DNA of 64,000 nt, from positions 372,001 to 436,000 of the forward strand of contig NZ_FOOY01000003.1 of assembly GCF_900113325.1 (NCBI RefSeq), written 5' to 3'. Positions 38,374-48,676 of this stretch are shown here, one piece after another. A program made the position numbers and the translations under genes. This stretch comes from Sporolactobacillus nakayamae. GTDB taxonomy: Bacteria > Bacillota > Bacilli > Bacillales > Sporolactobacillaceae. The notes under the pieces are model-generated. The model had not been told where the DNA came from and searched no databases. It saw nothing but the letters and a program-made list of their open reading frames with translations. The number at the start of each line of letters is the position of its first letter. Position 1 is the stretch's first letter.

Positions 38374-39452
38374 TCATCTCCCTGTAATCCGAATTCGCCG
38401 CAGATTGCTTTGGCAATATGATATAAAGGTTGAACATCATTCACTTTTCCAGTTTCAATCAATGCTTTTGGCATACCAAACACTGTACATGTCTCTTCAG
38501 ATTCAGCGATGGTGTGCACATTCTTCCCTGCCGCGCATAAATCGATAACGCCTTGTGCGCCGTCTTTTCCCATTCCTGTCAAAATAGATACTACATAGGA
38601 ATATCCGTGAAGCTTGGCAAGTGATCGCAGCGTCACATCGATCGAAGGCCGAACACCGTTTACCGGAGCAGAATTTGATAAATGACACCTGAGGCGGGCT
38701 TGCTCATCGCTTTCAATACACATATGCATACCGCCGGGAGCAACATAACAATGCCCCTTTTCAAGGATTTCTCCTTCTTTTGCCTCAGTCACAGTTATCG
38801 TTGACAAGCGATTCAGACGTTCCGCCAACGATTTCGTAAAACGAGACGGCATATGCTGCACGATAAGAATAGGAGCAGGCAACTGCTTGCTCAGCCCAGG
38901 AACTACGGTCTGTAAGGCTTTCGGTCCACCGGTGGATGTACCGATGAGCACAATCCGAGCATTAATTAGTGAAGGATGAACGGGTTGCCTTGCAGGTTCA
39001 GCCCGCTCATGTTTTCCTTCATAAATTTGTTTGTTGTCTCCCACTTTAATCTTTGATACTGCCGCTTGTTTAATCTTCTGTTGAAGTTCATGCTCAATTC
39101 GCTCAACATCAGATGGTCTGCCTGATGGTTTAAAAATAAAATCGAACGCCCCACTGCTTATCGCTTCAATAACGTAATTTGCGTTCTCATCAGAAGCCCC
39201 GCTGACCATTATCGTGGGCGTGGGTTGAAAACTCATGATGTCGTGTAAAACACCGAGCCCATCTTTGTCTCCCGGAAGGATGATGTCAAGTGTTACGACA
39301 TCCGGCTGATAGCGAAATAATTTTTCTAGTGCATCCTTACCATCTCGTGCCGTCGCTACCACTTTAAGTCTTGAATCCTCTTCAATCATCGCTTTTATGG
39401 TTTGACGTATGAAAGCAGAATCATCAACCACGAGTACTTTGATCGGATTCAT
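38370..39452 (-). CDS. cheB: Protein-glutamate methylesterase CheB
   Basis: Response-regulator methylesterase that demethylates chemoreceptors. The 360-residue protein has an N-terminal receiver with phospho-acceptor D56 (VVTLDIILPGDKDG) and a C-terminal esterase with triad S173 (GTSTGG), H200 (QHMPSRFT) and D297 (GMGKDGAQG). It overlaps flhG by four bases (ATGA). Confidence 0.96.
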   Translation of the reverse strand: MNPIKVLVVDDSAFIRQTIKAMIEEDSRLKVVATARDGKDALEKLFRYQPDVVTLDIILPGDKDGLGVLHDIMSFQPTPTIMVSGASDENANYVIEAISSGAFDFIFKPSGRPSDVERIEHELQQKIKQAAVSKIKVGDNKQIYEGKHERAEPARQPVHPSLINARIVLIGTSTGGPKALQTVVPGLSKQLPAPILIVQHMPSRFTKSLAERLNRLSTITVTEAKEGEILEKGHCYVAPGGMHMCIESDEQARLRCHLSNSAPVNGVRPSIDVTLRSLAKLHGYSYVVSILTGMGKDGAQGVIDLCAAGKNVHTIAESEETCTVFGMPKALIETGKVNDVQPLYHIAKAICGEFGLQGDE

Positions 39453-40336
39453 TCCTCATCCCTCCTTGTCAATTTTAAATATTTTCTAACTTTATCTCCA
39501 AATGATGATTGATGTCTGCGTGCAACCTGCTCCCCGCATTGAGCAAGAAAAGCGCGAGTAAGAATTCTCATTTCCACAGAGTACTTAGCTTGTGGACGAT
39601 TCAGCATGCAAGGTATTTGATTTCGCACGGACATTAAAAGATCGTTGTCTCTATGTAATGAAGCAAGCCATGACGGGGACGCCCCCAAAAACCGCTCTGA
39701 TACCGATGATAACCGTTGCCAAGTTGCCCAGCCTTCTTTGCGACCAAATGTCTGATTGACAACGCAAGATATATCAAGGTTTTTTTTCATCGCATACACC
39801 ATTTTTATTAATGAATAACTGTCTGCCATCGCAGGCGGTTCTGGCGTTGTAATGAGAATCAAACGATTTACCGCAAGCATAAAGTGGAACATGTCATCTG
39901 ATGCCCCCGCGCCAAAATCAAAAATGATAAAGTCATAGTCTCTTTTAATTAAACTAAGTTGTTCTATAAAAAAAGATAAATGGCCATGATCTAGATGAAA
40001 CAAGGAGGAAAGACCTGTTCCTCCCGCGATAAACGAAACATTTGATGTAACATTTACCAAAGCGTTCTGAAAATTAACCTCATTGACAATTGCATCCACA
40101 ATATTTAATTGAGCCGACTTCCCCATTAATTGTTCAACATTCCCCATACCGACATCGAGATCAATAATCAGTACCTTTTTGCCGATTTCGCCCAGTGCTA
40201 GAGAAAAGTTGACACAGAAAACAGATTTGCCAACGCCACCTTTGCCACTGGCAATGCCAACAATTTGGGCGCAGCGCTCCTCATTTTTTCCTTGAAGTAT
40301 ACGTAATCTTAGTTGTTCTGCTTGATCATTAGCCAT
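39449..40336 (-). CDS. flhG: MinD-like ATPase FlhG (YlxH)
   Basis: Deviant-Walker ATPase that sets flagellar number and pattern with FlhF. From the ATG at 40336 it is 295 residues with KGGVGKSVFCVNFSLALG and the switch aspartates in VLIIDLDVGMGN. GGTGAT lies in the flhF 3' end, which this gene overlaps by eight bases. The short basic C-terminal tail is typical. Confidence 0.95.
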   Translation of the reverse strand: MANDQAEQLRLRILQGKNEERCAQIVGIASGKGGVGKSVFCVNFSLALGEIGKKVLIIDLDVGMGNVEQLMGKSAQLNIVDAIVNEVNFQNALVNVTSNVSFIAGGTGLSSLFHLDHGHLSFFIEQLSLIKRDYDFIIFDFGAGASDDMFHFMLAVNRLILITTPEPPAMADSYSLIKMVYAMKKNLDISCVVNQTFGRKEGWATWQRLSSVSERFLGASPSWLASLHRDNDLLMSVRNQIPCMLNRPQAKYSVEMRILTRAFLAQCGEQVARRHQSSFGDKVRKYLKLTRRDEE

Positions 40337-41432
40337 GTGAATCACCAAATAGCCGATTAATGAGCTCGCGTACATTAGGATGACGTAAATCATCAGGAAC
40401 GTCTTGCCCATTTGCTATGTATGAAATACTCAATTGTCGATGGCGCAACAAAATGCTGACAATCGCGCCAAAGGATAAGGTTTCATCAATTTTCGAGAGA
40501 ATGACTCGTGAAAGGTGTAATGCCTCAAATTGATTAATGATCATGTCCATATCCTCCAATTTTGATGTTGCGGATAAAACTAAATACAAGCCAATCTGAG
40601 ACTCGCCATCAATCAGTTTGATCAATTCGTTTATATAGGAATTGTCTTGAAAATTTCGCCCTGCCGTATCAATAAAAACATGATCAAAATGCGCGAACTT
40701 TCGAATCAGTTCATGAAAATCGTGTTCTGTGTAAGCAATTTCAATTGGTGCATTTAGGATATTGGCATACATCTTCAATTGATCGATCGCCGCTATTCGA
40801 TACGTATCTGAAGTGATAAACGCTATTTTTTTTCCTTCATTTAGAACGGCACGACTTGCGATCTTTGCCAAAGTCGTCGTCTTGCCGACGCCAGTTGGGC
40901 CAACCAACATAACAAAATGCTCGTGCAGAACCGAGGGCATAAAACGAGTCGGATCAAGACTTTGAACAAGTTCTTCCTTCAAAGCACGCTTCATTTCTTC
41001 TTGGTTCATGTGCTCATCGCTCTGATACCACTTCTTGATTAATTTTTGTACCAAGGGATCCGTGTCCTCGCGCAGCATTCCCTGACTCAATAGTTTATCG
41101 CGAAATTCTTGAACTAATTGAGGTGCGGAAAAAAGTTGATCAACCTTTTCACTTACACGTCTGAAGGGCATTTTGTTAGTCGCAACCGAATGATGATTGA
41201 ACCGAATAGCCTCATTTTGTTCTTCGGCTTTTTTTCTTATTTTTTTTAATGGCGCATTAATTTCAGGATCACTGGCAGCAAGAACTTCAACATTTTCTTT
41301 TTTGAACAAATTAAAAAATCTGCCGGTCGTCACTTTTTTCGTATGAAAAATGACCGCATCGCTGCCCAGTTCTTGTTTCACTTTTTCAATTGCCTGAGCC
41401 ATAGTAGGCGCAATAATTTTCTTCATTTTCAT
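40329..41432 (-). CDS. flhF: SRP-type GTPase FlhF
   Basis: Places flagella and recruits early rod and ring parts. The 367-residue protein has the B domain with a basic, low-complexity stretch (about 60-80), the N domain and the G domain with P-loop GPTGVGKTTT (178-187), followed by DTAGR and the SKIDE specificity motif. It overlaps the flhA stop by four bases (ATGA). Confidence 0.95.
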   Translation of the reverse strand: MKMKKIIAPTMAQAIEKVKQELGSDAVIFHTKKVTTGRFFNLFKKENVEVLAASDPEINAPLKKIRKKAEEQNEAIRFNHHSVATNKMPFRRVSEKVDQLFSAPQLVQEFRDKLLSQGMLREDTDPLVQKLIKKWYQSDEHMNQEEMKRALKEELVQSLDPTRFMPSVLHEHFVMLVGPTGVGKTTTLAKIASRAVLNEGKKIAFITSDTYRIAAIDQLKMYANILNAPIEIAYTEHDFHELIRKFAHFDHVFIDTAGRNFQDNSYINELIKLIDGESQIGLYLVLSATSKLEDMDMIINQFEALHLSRVILSKIDETLSFGAIVSILLRHRQLSISYIANGQDVPDDLRHPNVRELINRLFGDSHG

Positions 41433-43462
41433 GCCGCGCTCAGCACCCCAATGCTTTGTACTTCAACATTTGTCTCGAGTTCATTATAAGATAGAATTCT
41501 AATATTTGGAAAATATCGTTCGGTTAATTGACGCGCGTACATGCGCACGGCAGGTGAACAGAGAATAACTGGATCACTCTCCAAATCCGCCCATTTTTCA
41601 ACAGAAGAAGAAAGATTTTTCAATACTTGTGATGTGGTCGAACCATCTAAAGCGAGAAAGTTCCCATGCTCTGTCTTCTGAATGGAATCAGATATTTTTC
41701 GTTCAAGATCAGGGCTGAGCGTCAAGACCTTTAATGTTTCGCCAGGCGTTGTGAACTGCTCTGTAATCTGACGCGAGAGCGCTTGCCGGACGTATTCAGT
41801 GAGCAAATTGGTTTCCTTGGTCATTTGTCCGTAATCTGCCAATGTTTCAAAGATAATCGGTAAATTTCTAATGGACAGATTTTCCTTCAATAAATTCACA
41901 AGAACCTTTTGTATATCGCCAACCGTCAAAGGATCCGGAATCACTGCGTCAACGAGGGCGGGATACTGCTCTTTCAAGTGATCAACTAATTGCTGAGTTT
42001 CTTGTCTGCCAACCAGTTCATAGGCGTGTCGCCGCATCACCTCAGTCAGATGGGTTGATACAACGGACGGGGGATCGACAACCGTATAACTTGACAGTTC
42101 TGCTTGTTCCTTTGTTTGCTCATCGATCCAAAGTGCTTTAAGGCCAAATGCTGGTTCAACTGTCTCAATTCCTTTTATTGACGAATCTTCAATTCCCGGA
42201 CTCATCGCGAGATAATGATCGGGGAGCAATTCACCTTTGGCAACTTCACTGCCGTTGATTTTAATTCGATAGCTGTTTGGTTCGAGCTGAATGTTATCAC
42301 GGATTCGCACAACCGGAAGCACAAAACCAAGTTCCAGTGCAAGTTGCCTGCGAATCATTACGATTCGATCAAGAAGATCTCCGCCCTGTGAACTGTCGGC
42401 AAGCGGAACAAGCGCGTAGCCGAATTCAAATTCAACCGGATCCATATGCAGGAGATTCATCACGTTCTCCTGACTTTTAAAGGACTCTTCCGCTTTCTTA
42501 TTCTCTTCCTCCGCAACATCCTGCTGCTCTGTTCCGCGTCTTCTTCGAATCATAAAACCGGCGATCACCAGAATCAGCGCAATTGGCAGAGTTGCCATCA
42601 TACCAATAGGTGTCAGCCCTAAAATAAAAATGACGCATCCTGCAATAATGAGCATGATCGGATAGGAGAGTAACTGATCCGATACTTCTTTACCCATATT
42701 GTTTTCTGAAGATGATCGTGTGACAATAATGCCGGTTGCCGTCGAAATGAGAAGTGCCGGGACCTGGCTGACAATTCCATCACCTACAGAAAGCAAACTA
42801 AAATTCTGTGCCGCATCTGCAAGATCCATTCCTTGCTGCGCCACCCCGATGATCATGCCGACGATTAAATTTATCGCGACAATGATCATACTGGCGATCG
42901 CGTCACCTTTGACAAACTTGCTGGCACCGTCCATAGCGCCATAAAAATCAGCTTCACGCGTTATTTTCTCTCGACGTTTTTTGGCTTCCTGATCGTTAAT
43001 TAATCCAGCGTTCATGTCTGCATCAATACTCATTTGCTTTCCCGGCATCGCATCAAGCGTGAAGCGGGCTGCCACTTCCGCTACCCGTTCCGCGCCTTTT
43101 GTGATGACAAGAAACTGAACGATAATAAGGATTAAGAAAACCACAAGACCAACAATAATATTTCCTCCAACAACGAATTGTCCGAACGCTTCAATGACGC
43201 GGCCCGCATCACCTTCAGAAAGGATCAGTCGGGTTGTCGACACGTTCAAAGCGATACGGAATAAAGTCATAATCAAAAGTAACGAAGGAAAGACAGAGAA
43301 TTCGAGAGATTCCGTGACGTTCAGTGTGACAAGAAGAATAACAAGAGCGAGCGATATATTCATGACGATTAGAAAACTAAGCAATGCTGCAGGTAACGGG
43401 ATGATCAGCATCATAACAATTAAAACGACACCAACCATCACAATATAATCTCTCGTTTTCAT
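41429..43462 (-). CDS. flhA: Flagellar export gate protein FlhA
   Basis: Nonameric export-gate protein of the flagellar type III system. From the ATG at 43462 it is 677 residues, identical in length to B. subtilis FlhA, with about eight N-terminal membrane segments, the FHIPEP-family loop (MPGKQMSIDADMNAGLI) and a large cytoplasmic domain from about 330. AGGAGG precedes the ATG. Confidence 0.96.
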   Translation of the reverse strand: MKTRDYIVMVGVVLIVMMLIIPLPAALLSFLIVMNISLALVILLVTLNVTESLEFSVFPSLLLIMTLFRIALNVSTTRLILSEGDAGRVIEAFGQFVVGGNIIVGLVVFLILIIVQFLVITKGAERVAEVAARFTLDAMPGKQMSIDADMNAGLINDQEAKKRREKITREADFYGAMDGASKFVKGDAIASMIIVAINLIVGMIIGVAQQGMDLADAAQNFSLLSVGDGIVSQVPALLISTATGIIVTRSSSENNMGKEVSDQLLSYPIMLIIAGCVIFILGLTPIGMMATLPIALILVIAGFMIRRRRGTEQQDVAEEENKKAEESFKSQENVMNLLHMDPVEFEFGYALVPLADSSQGGDLLDRIVMIRRQLALELGFVLPVVRIRDNIQLEPNSYRIKINGSEVAKGELLPDHYLAMSPGIEDSSIKGIETVEPAFGLKALWIDEQTKEQAELSSYTVVDPPSVVSTHLTEVMRRHAYELVGRQETQQLVDHLKEQYPALVDAVIPDPLTVGDIQKVLVNLLKENLSIRNLPIIFETLADYGQMTKETNLLTEYVRQALSRQITEQFTTPGETLKVLTLSPDLERKISDSIQKTEHGNFLALDGSTTSQVLKNLSSSVEKWADLESDPVILCSPAVRMYARQLTERYFPNIRILSYNELETNVEVQSIGVLSAA

Positions 43463-43480
43463 CGTATTCCTCCTTTCCAA

Positions 43481-44572
43481 TCATGCTTTTCCTTTCAACC
43501 GATAAACATATGCCAATAGTTCAGCAACCGCCTTGAAGAATTCTTCCGGGATACTATCCCCTATTTCAAGAGAATGATAGAGTGCTCTCGCCAGCGGTTT
43601 TTTTTCAACAATGACAATCTGATGTTCTTTGGCAATCTCTTTAATTCGAAGAGCAATGAGATCCGCGCCTTTGGCAATGACTATGGGCGCATTCATTTCT
43701 TCTGCGTCATAGTGCAGTGCAACGGCAAAGTGTGTCGGATTTGTAATGATAACATCCGCATTGGGTACTTCCTGCATCATGCGGTTTAATGCCATTTGTC
43801 TTTGGCGTTCCTTCACCTTGGATTTAATTTGCGGATTACCTTCAATTGTTTTGAACTCGTCCTTAATATCTTGCTTGGACATCCTCATGTTTTTCTCATA
43901 ATCATATTTCTGATAAAGATAATCGAGCAGGGATAGCGCAATCAAAGCGATTGAAACGGCGATCCCCATATTGAGCATGATTTGCGACAGTGAGCGAATG
44001 CTCTCTAAAATGGGCTGACTCGCAGATTGAGCAATGGATTGGCGATTCATCCAAAGAATTGAAAATGCAATGAGTCCGATAAAAATAATCTTAAGCATTG
44101 ATTTCAGCAGTTCAACGATTGCCCGTAACGAGTAGGTTCTTTTCAATCCCTTAAGCAGATCAATCCGTTCACCTTTAAATAAGAGTGTTTCCGGCAAGAA
44201 CATGAATCCGACTTGAAAAATCTGAGTCGCAACCCCTACAACCAATGCGATGATGAGAATGGGGAGCAATAGTTTAAGTACCTGAACAGATAAGTCCGAC
44301 AGCATTCGATGTAAATTAAGTTCAGTAACCGACATACCCAAATTCATCGTATAAAATTGCCCCATCATTTCAGCCAGCTGCTTCACAACTCCTCCGCCAG
44401 CAAGTCGAAAATAAAGGAAAAAAGCAAGCATACTGATTGCTGTCGACAAATCCGCACTTTTAAAGACTTGTCCCTTTTTCCTTCCTTCCTCGCGTTTATG
44501 TGGAGTCGCTTTCTCCGTTTTCTCTCCCGCAAAATATTGTAGATCAAGCGAATAGCGCAGCTTCGTCATCAT
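43481..44572 (-). CDS. flhB: Flagellar export switch protein FlhB
   Basis: Controls the switch from hook to filament export by self-cleavage. The 363-residue protein has four membrane segments between about 45 and 225 and the autocleavage motif N278-P-T-H281 in the cytoplasmic domain. GGGAG lies five bases before the ATG; the gene starts one base after fliR ends. Confidence 0.96.
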   Translation of the reverse strand: MMTKLRYSLDLQYFAGEKTEKATPHKREEGRKKGQVFKSADLSTAISMLAFFLYFRLAGGGVVKQLAEMMGQFYTMNLGMSVTELNLHRMLSDLSVQVLKLLLPILIIALVVGVATQIFQVGFMFLPETLLFKGERIDLLKGLKRTYSLRAIVELLKSMLKIIFIGLIAFSILWMNRQSIAQSASQPILESIRSLSQIMLNMGIAVSIALIALSLLDYLYQKYDYEKNMRMSKQDIKDEFKTIEGNPQIKSKVKERQRQMALNRMMQEVPNADVIITNPTHFAVALHYDAEEMNAPIVIAKGADLIALRIKEIAKEHQIVIVEKKPLARALYHSLEIGDSIPEEFFKAVAELLAYVYRLKGKA

Positions 44573-44573
44573 C

Positions 44574-45347
44574 TTAACTCCCTAACAAACGCATAAAGTC
44601 GCTAAAAATTGAGGTCATGGATTCAAAAATAACCCGAAACAGCCCAATAAGCGATGGAAATACAACCAGCAAAACTGCAAAGCCCGCAAGTGTTTTGAGC
44701 GGCAGCCCAACCACGAACACATTGACCTGTGGCACAGTGCGCGCAACGAGACCTACTGCGACATCGACTAAAAAGAGACAGCCAACGATCGGCAGTGCCA
44801 ACTGTGCCCCAATCAAGAACATTTGCGCGGTTACTCGAGCGACAAATTCAGCAGTTGCTCCTGATCCGAATGCAACACTTAAATCATTGACAGGAATCAT
44901 TTGAAAGCTTGATAAGATCCCGTTAATCAGCATGTGGTGCGCATTGACACCAAGAAAAAAGAGCAATTGCAACAGATACAAGAACTGACCGGTCAAGGGT
45001 GTTGGAACACCACTCTCCGGACTAATAACATTTGCAATAGCAAATCCGATCTGCATATCGATAAACGCACCGGCAAGCTGGACTCCATAAGTGATAATTC
45101 CTGCGACAAATCCCATGGACAAACCAACAAGAATCTCTTTGAGCAAAAGTAGAACAAATCGTCCGTCAAGCGGGACAGTCTGACTCTCAAGCATCGTCAC
45201 GTCAACTAACAAAGCAAGCACAGCCGCAAGTCCAATCTTCACCGGTGCGGGTATCGTCCGATATGAGAAGATTGGCATGGTGGCAATGAAGCTGATCAGT
45301 CGTGCAAAGATTAATAACAATAAGGGAAGTGCATTAAATAATGACAA
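44574..45347 (-). CDS. fliR: Flagellar export gate protein FliR
   Basis: Membrane subunit of the FliPQR export gate, 257 residues and nearly all hydrophobic, with FARLISFIATMPIFSYRTIPAPVKIGL at the N terminus typical of FliR. The likely start is TTG at 45347 behind AAAGGGA. It sits between fliQ and flhB. Confidence 0.93.
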   Translation of the reverse strand: MSLFNALPLLLLIFARLISFIATMPIFSYRTIPAPVKIGLAAVLALLVDVTMLESQTVPLDGRFVLLLLKEILVGLSMGFVAGIITYGVQLAGAFIDMQIGFAIANVISPESGVPTPLTGQFLYLLQLLFFLGVNAHHMLINGILSSFQMIPVNDLSVAFGSGATAEFVARVTAQMFLIGAQLALPIVGCLFLVDVAVGLVARTVPQVNVFVVGLPLKTLAGFAVLLVVFPSLIGLFRVIFESMTSIFSDFMRLLGS

Positions 45348-45365
45348 GATTCATCTATTCCCTTT

Positions 45366-45635
45366 CTATCGAATGAAGTTCGGTAGATTCGCAAAAATAT
45401 TCTCGGTAAACGCGAGCATCTTTGAAAGCATCCATGGTCCGAACAGGATCAATCCGAAGAGTACTGCGACAATCTTCGGAATGAAGGCCAGCGTCTGTTC
45501 CTGAATCTGCGTCGCCGCCTGAAAGATACTGACGATCAGTCCAATGACTAGTGACAGGACCAGTATAGGACCGCCAATCATTAAGACGGCCATGACACTT
45601 TGATCGGCGATCGATAAAATCATTTCAGAACTCAT
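45366..45635 (-). CDS. fliQ: Flagellar export gate protein FliQ
   Basis: Small gate subunit, 89 residues with two membrane helices and the conserved GLIVSIFQAATQIQEQTLAFIPKI. AAGGTGAT lies before the ATG. Confidence 0.95.
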   Translation of the reverse strand: MSSEMILSIADQSVMAVLMIGGPILVLSLVIGLIVSIFQAATQIQEQTLAFIPKIVAVLFGLILFGPWMLSKMLAFTENIFANLPNFIR

Positions 45636-45650
45636 TCGGTATCACCTTTC

Positions 45651-46325
45651 TCAGAAACTCTTAAGCAAAGACTCAACGATTAGGTACCAGCCATCCACCA
45701 TGATAAAGAGTAAGATTTTAAATGGAAGTGAAATCATTACCGGCGGCAGCATCATCATACCCATCGCCATCAAGATACTGGCCACCACCATATCAATGAC
45801 GAGAAACGGGATAAAAATCATAAATCCCATCTGAAAAGCAGTTTTCAGTTCACTTATTGTGAAAGCCGGAATAAGCGCCGTTAACGGAATCTCGCTCACC
45901 TTTTTCGGAGACTTATAATTTCCGTAACTGAGAAACAGCTGCAAGTCCTTCTCCCGTGTTTCCTTCGCCATAAATTCCTTTATCGGTATCTGCGCTTTCG
46001 ACAATGCCTGTTTTTGTGAAATTTCTTTCTTCATATAAGGCTGAATGGCATCAGTATTAATTTGACCGTACACCGGCGCCATAACAAAGAAAGTAAGGAA
46101 TAAAGCGAGACCGATTAACACTTGATTAGGAGGCATCTGCTGGGTTGACAACGATGTCCTCACAAAAGAAAGTACAATAATGATTCGGGTAAAACAGGTC
46201 ATGAGTACCAGAATCGCCGGCGCGAGTGAGAGCACCGTCAGGACAAGCAATAATTGCAGTGTTGTTGCCACATCCTGAGGCTGACTCGTGAAAAAGTCGG
46301 CAGGAATACCAGGTATGCTATTCAT
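45651..46325 (-). CDS. fliP: Flagellar export gate protein FliP
   Basis: Core gate subunit, 224 residues, with four membrane helices. The N-terminal core LTCFTRIIIVLSFVRTSL-type segment (MTCFTRIIIVLSFVR) and the C-terminal FMIFIPFLVIDMVVASILM are FliP signatures. Like other Bacilli FliP it has only a short N-terminal region before the first helix. It overlaps the fliO stop by four bases. Confidence 0.95.
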   Translation of the reverse strand: MNSIPGIPADFFTSQPQDVATTLQLLLVLTVLSLAPAILVLMTCFTRIIIVLSFVRTSLSTQQMPPNQVLIGLALFLTFFVMAPVYGQINTDAIQPYMKKEISQKQALSKAQIPIKEFMAKETREKDLQLFLSYGNYKSPKKVSEIPLTALIPAFTISELKTAFQMGFMIFIPFLVIDMVVASILMAMGMMMLPPVMISLPFKILLFIMVDGWYLIVESLLKSF

Positions 46326-47011
46326 TTTTTCCTGACCTCCTGAATCAAAGCACTTAATTGATTGGAACGCTCTTTGTTCAGTACATCGAGCTGTTTTTGA
46401 AATTCATTTTGTACCGGTGTCGTTCTGTCTTGTCCATCGGTTGTTGATTTTGAACGGCGTAGTGCGTGATCAGTCGTCCATTTGAGTGCTTTGAGCACAT
46501 TCTCTTCAAATGGATCGGGAGAATCAGAATGACGTGTCAGCGATTGAATCACATCTGGATCTTTGATTTCCTTAAGTAACTGAACGGTTTCACCAACACC
46601 GACAACAAGAACCTCATCACCAACGCGAATGAGCTGTAAGGAGCGATTTGCTCCTAATGAGACACCGCCCATGTTTTTCAGCGAATGAACTTGAGTGAAT
46701 TTCCCGGTGCGTTTCACAACAAAATGGTAAAGTAAGTAAATCAATGCGAGTACGATCAGCAAAGCAAAGAACAATTTGATAAAGGTTACAAATAGGTTTG
46801 AGTTTCCATAATTAACCGATTTTGTCTTTTGAGTACTCGTGCTGTTACTCGTCGGTTGATTGTCTGTTTTTTGAGTTTTTTGCCCATTTTCAATCCACTC
46901 TTTTACCGTATTATCCTCTGATTCCGCATGGGAGATCGAAATAGGATCGATTAAAAAGAATAAGATCAAGCAAAAAGCAAGCGCTAATTTAAACCAATGA
47001 GTTCTCTTCAC
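46322..47011 (-). CDS. fliO: FliO/FliZ-type flagellar biosynthesis protein
   Basis: Assembly helper of the FliPQR gate, called FliZ in older B. subtilis annotation. The 229-residue protein has an N-terminal signal-like segment (about 8-28), a Ser/Thr/Asn-rich extracytoplasmic linker, a membrane helix (about 75-95) and the cytoplasmic FliO domain (SLGANRSLQLIRVGDEVLVVGV). The start is GTG at 47011 behind GGATGAG. Confidence 0.92.
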   Translation of the reverse strand: MKRTHWFKLALAFCLILFFLIDPISISHAESEDNTVKEWIENGQKTQKTDNQPTSNSTSTQKTKSVNYGNSNLFVTFIKLFFALLIVLALIYLLYHFVVKRTGKFTQVHSLKNMGGVSLGANRSLQLIRVGDEVLVVGVGETVQLLKEIKDPDVIQSLTRHSDSPDPFEENVLKALKWTTDHALRRSKSTTDGQDRTTPVQNEFQKQLDVLNKERSNQLSALIQEVRKK

Positions 47012-47017
47012 AAATAC

Positions 47018-47380
47018 TCATCCAATCGCTTTCTTGATTGCCTCGATGACACGGTCAGGTTGAAACGGCTTAACGATAAAATCCTTCGCACCCGCTTGGA
47101 TCGCGTCAATAACCATTGACTGCTGACCCATGGCGGAGCACATAATTACTTTGCAATTAGGGTCAATGCTTTTTATTTTCTTAAGCGCGTTGATCCCATC
47201 CATTTCAGGCATCGTGATATCCAAAGTCACCAAATCAGGTTTAAATTCTTCGTACTTAGCTACCGCTTCGTTACCATTAGCTCCTTCGCCGCAAACCTCA
47301 TAACCATTTTTGGTTAAAATGTCTTTTAACATCATTCTCATAAAAGCAGCGTCATCAACAACAAGTATGCGTCCTGCCAC
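47018..47380 (-). CDS. cheY: Chemotaxis response regulator CheY
   Basis: Single receiver domain, 120 residues, with D9-D10, phospho-acceptor D54 (VTLDITMPEMDG), T/S switch residue in MCSAMG and K104 in IVKPF. In Bacillus CheY-P promotes smooth swimming through FliM. The start is GTG at 47380 behind GGAGGG. A gap of about 100 bases with no visible feature separates it from fliY. Confidence 0.96.
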   Translation of the reverse strand: MAGRILVVDDAAFMRMMLKDILTKNGYEVCGEGANGNEAVAKYEEFKPDLVTLDITMPEMDGINALKKIKSIDPNCKVIMCSAMGQQSMVIDAIQAGAKDFIVKPFQPDRVIEAIKKAIG

Positions 47381-47482
47381 GTTAATCCCTCCGGTTTCAT
47401 TTATCAGAAATATATTAATCTGCCAGAGCGCATAAGCGAATCTGCCAGGAAAAAAAGCGATACAAACAGTTCCATGCTCGTC

Positions 47483-48676
47483 TTACAGATTTTTAATTCG
47501 GTCGCTTTGGTCAAGTATCTCTGTAATGCGGATACCGAAATTTTCGTCGACCACGACAACTTCGCCCTTTGCGATATACTTTTGATTAACCAAGATATCA
47601 ATCGCCTCACCGGCGAGCTTGTCTAATTCAATGATTGAACCGGGACCAAGTTCCAAAACATCTTTAATTGTTTTCTTTGTATGGCCAAGTTCAACACTAA
47701 CGTCAAGTGGAATATCCATCAACAGATTAAGATTTCTCGGCATCGGTTGTTCTCTTGACGGAGGTTCTTCATTAAAATCGGAAAAGCGTACGGGATGGAC
47801 GTCCTCATGAGGTATTGCACGCTCCTGAGCATGACTCGCCGCAGGCGCCTCAGGGGCCAAAGCCACAGCCGCCTCTTTTCGAGCTGAATCGTTGCTCATG
47901 TCCTTGGACATAGCTGGTATCATCTCTTCTGCACGTTCGCTTGGCTCATTAGGTACGGAGTTTTGTCCACCCGTTTCTTTAACAAGTAAATTGACGAGTT
48001 GCTTACCAAAATCAATTGGAATCAACTGCATGATATGTGAATCCACAAGATCGCCAATCTTTAATTGAAATGAGATTTCAAACATAATCTCATCCTTTGG
48101 CAGATTTTCAATTCCTTGATTCGTTTTAACATTCATCAGACTCAACTTTGGTGGTGAAATATCGATTCGCCGATTAAAAACGGTCGACATAGCGGTAGAC
48201 GAAGAGCCCATCATCTGGTTCATTGCTTCCTGTACCGCACTCATTTCCATATCACTGATCTGTTCGGCTGGATTCGTTCCATCTCCACCCATCATTAGGT
48301 TTGCGATGACACTGGCGTCACGTGTCTTAATGACAAGCATGCAGGAACCCTGAAAGCCCTCCGTATAATTTACAAGCACAGAAACATGTGGAACGGGAAA
48401 CTCTTCAGACAAATTATTACGATTAACTAAATGTACTTGCGGTGTTGTGATTTCGACTTTCTTATTCAATATGGTGGATAATGCAGTTGCCGCGCTACCG
48501 AAAGAAATATTACCGATTTCACCAAGTACATCTTCATCTAAATCGGACATATCTTCTACAATTTTGCGATCCAGTTGCGTATCTGACTCAGATGCGTTCA
48601 TTTGTTCTAAATTTTGGCTCTGACTGTTTCCAAGAAGCGCATCAATTTCTTCTTGCGAAAGTTGTCCGTCACTCAT
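47483..48676 (-). CDS. fliY: Flagellar motor switch phosphatase FliY
   Basis: Switch-complex protein and CheY-P phosphatase. From the ATG at 48676 it is 397 residues: an N-terminal FliM-like peptide (LSQEEIDALLG), two CheC-like ExxN motifs (EIGN near 55, EAMN near 155), a Pro/Glu-rich linker and a C-terminal FliN domain (VELGHTKKTIKDVLELGPGSIIELDKLAGE). AGGAGG lies nine bases before the ATG chosen. It overlaps the fliM end by eight bases. Confidence 0.95.
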   Translation of the reverse strand: MSDGQLSQEEIDALLGNSQSQNLEQMNASESDTQLDRKIVEDMSDLDEDVLGEIGNISFGSAATALSTILNKKVEITTPQVHLVNRNNLSEEFPVPHVSVLVNYTEGFQGSCMLVIKTRDASVIANLMMGGDGTNPAEQISDMEMSAVQEAMNQMMGSSSTAMSTVFNRRIDISPPKLSLMNVKTNQGIENLPKDEIMFEISFQLKIGDLVDSHIMQLIPIDFGKQLVNLLVKETGGQNSVPNEPSERAEEMIPAMSKDMSNDSARKEAAVALAPEAPAASHAQERAIPHEDVHPVRFSDFNEEPPSREQPMPRNLNLLMDIPLDVSVELGHTKKTIKDVLELGPGSIIELDKLAGEAIDILVNQKYIAKGEVVVVDENFGIRITEILDQSDRIKNL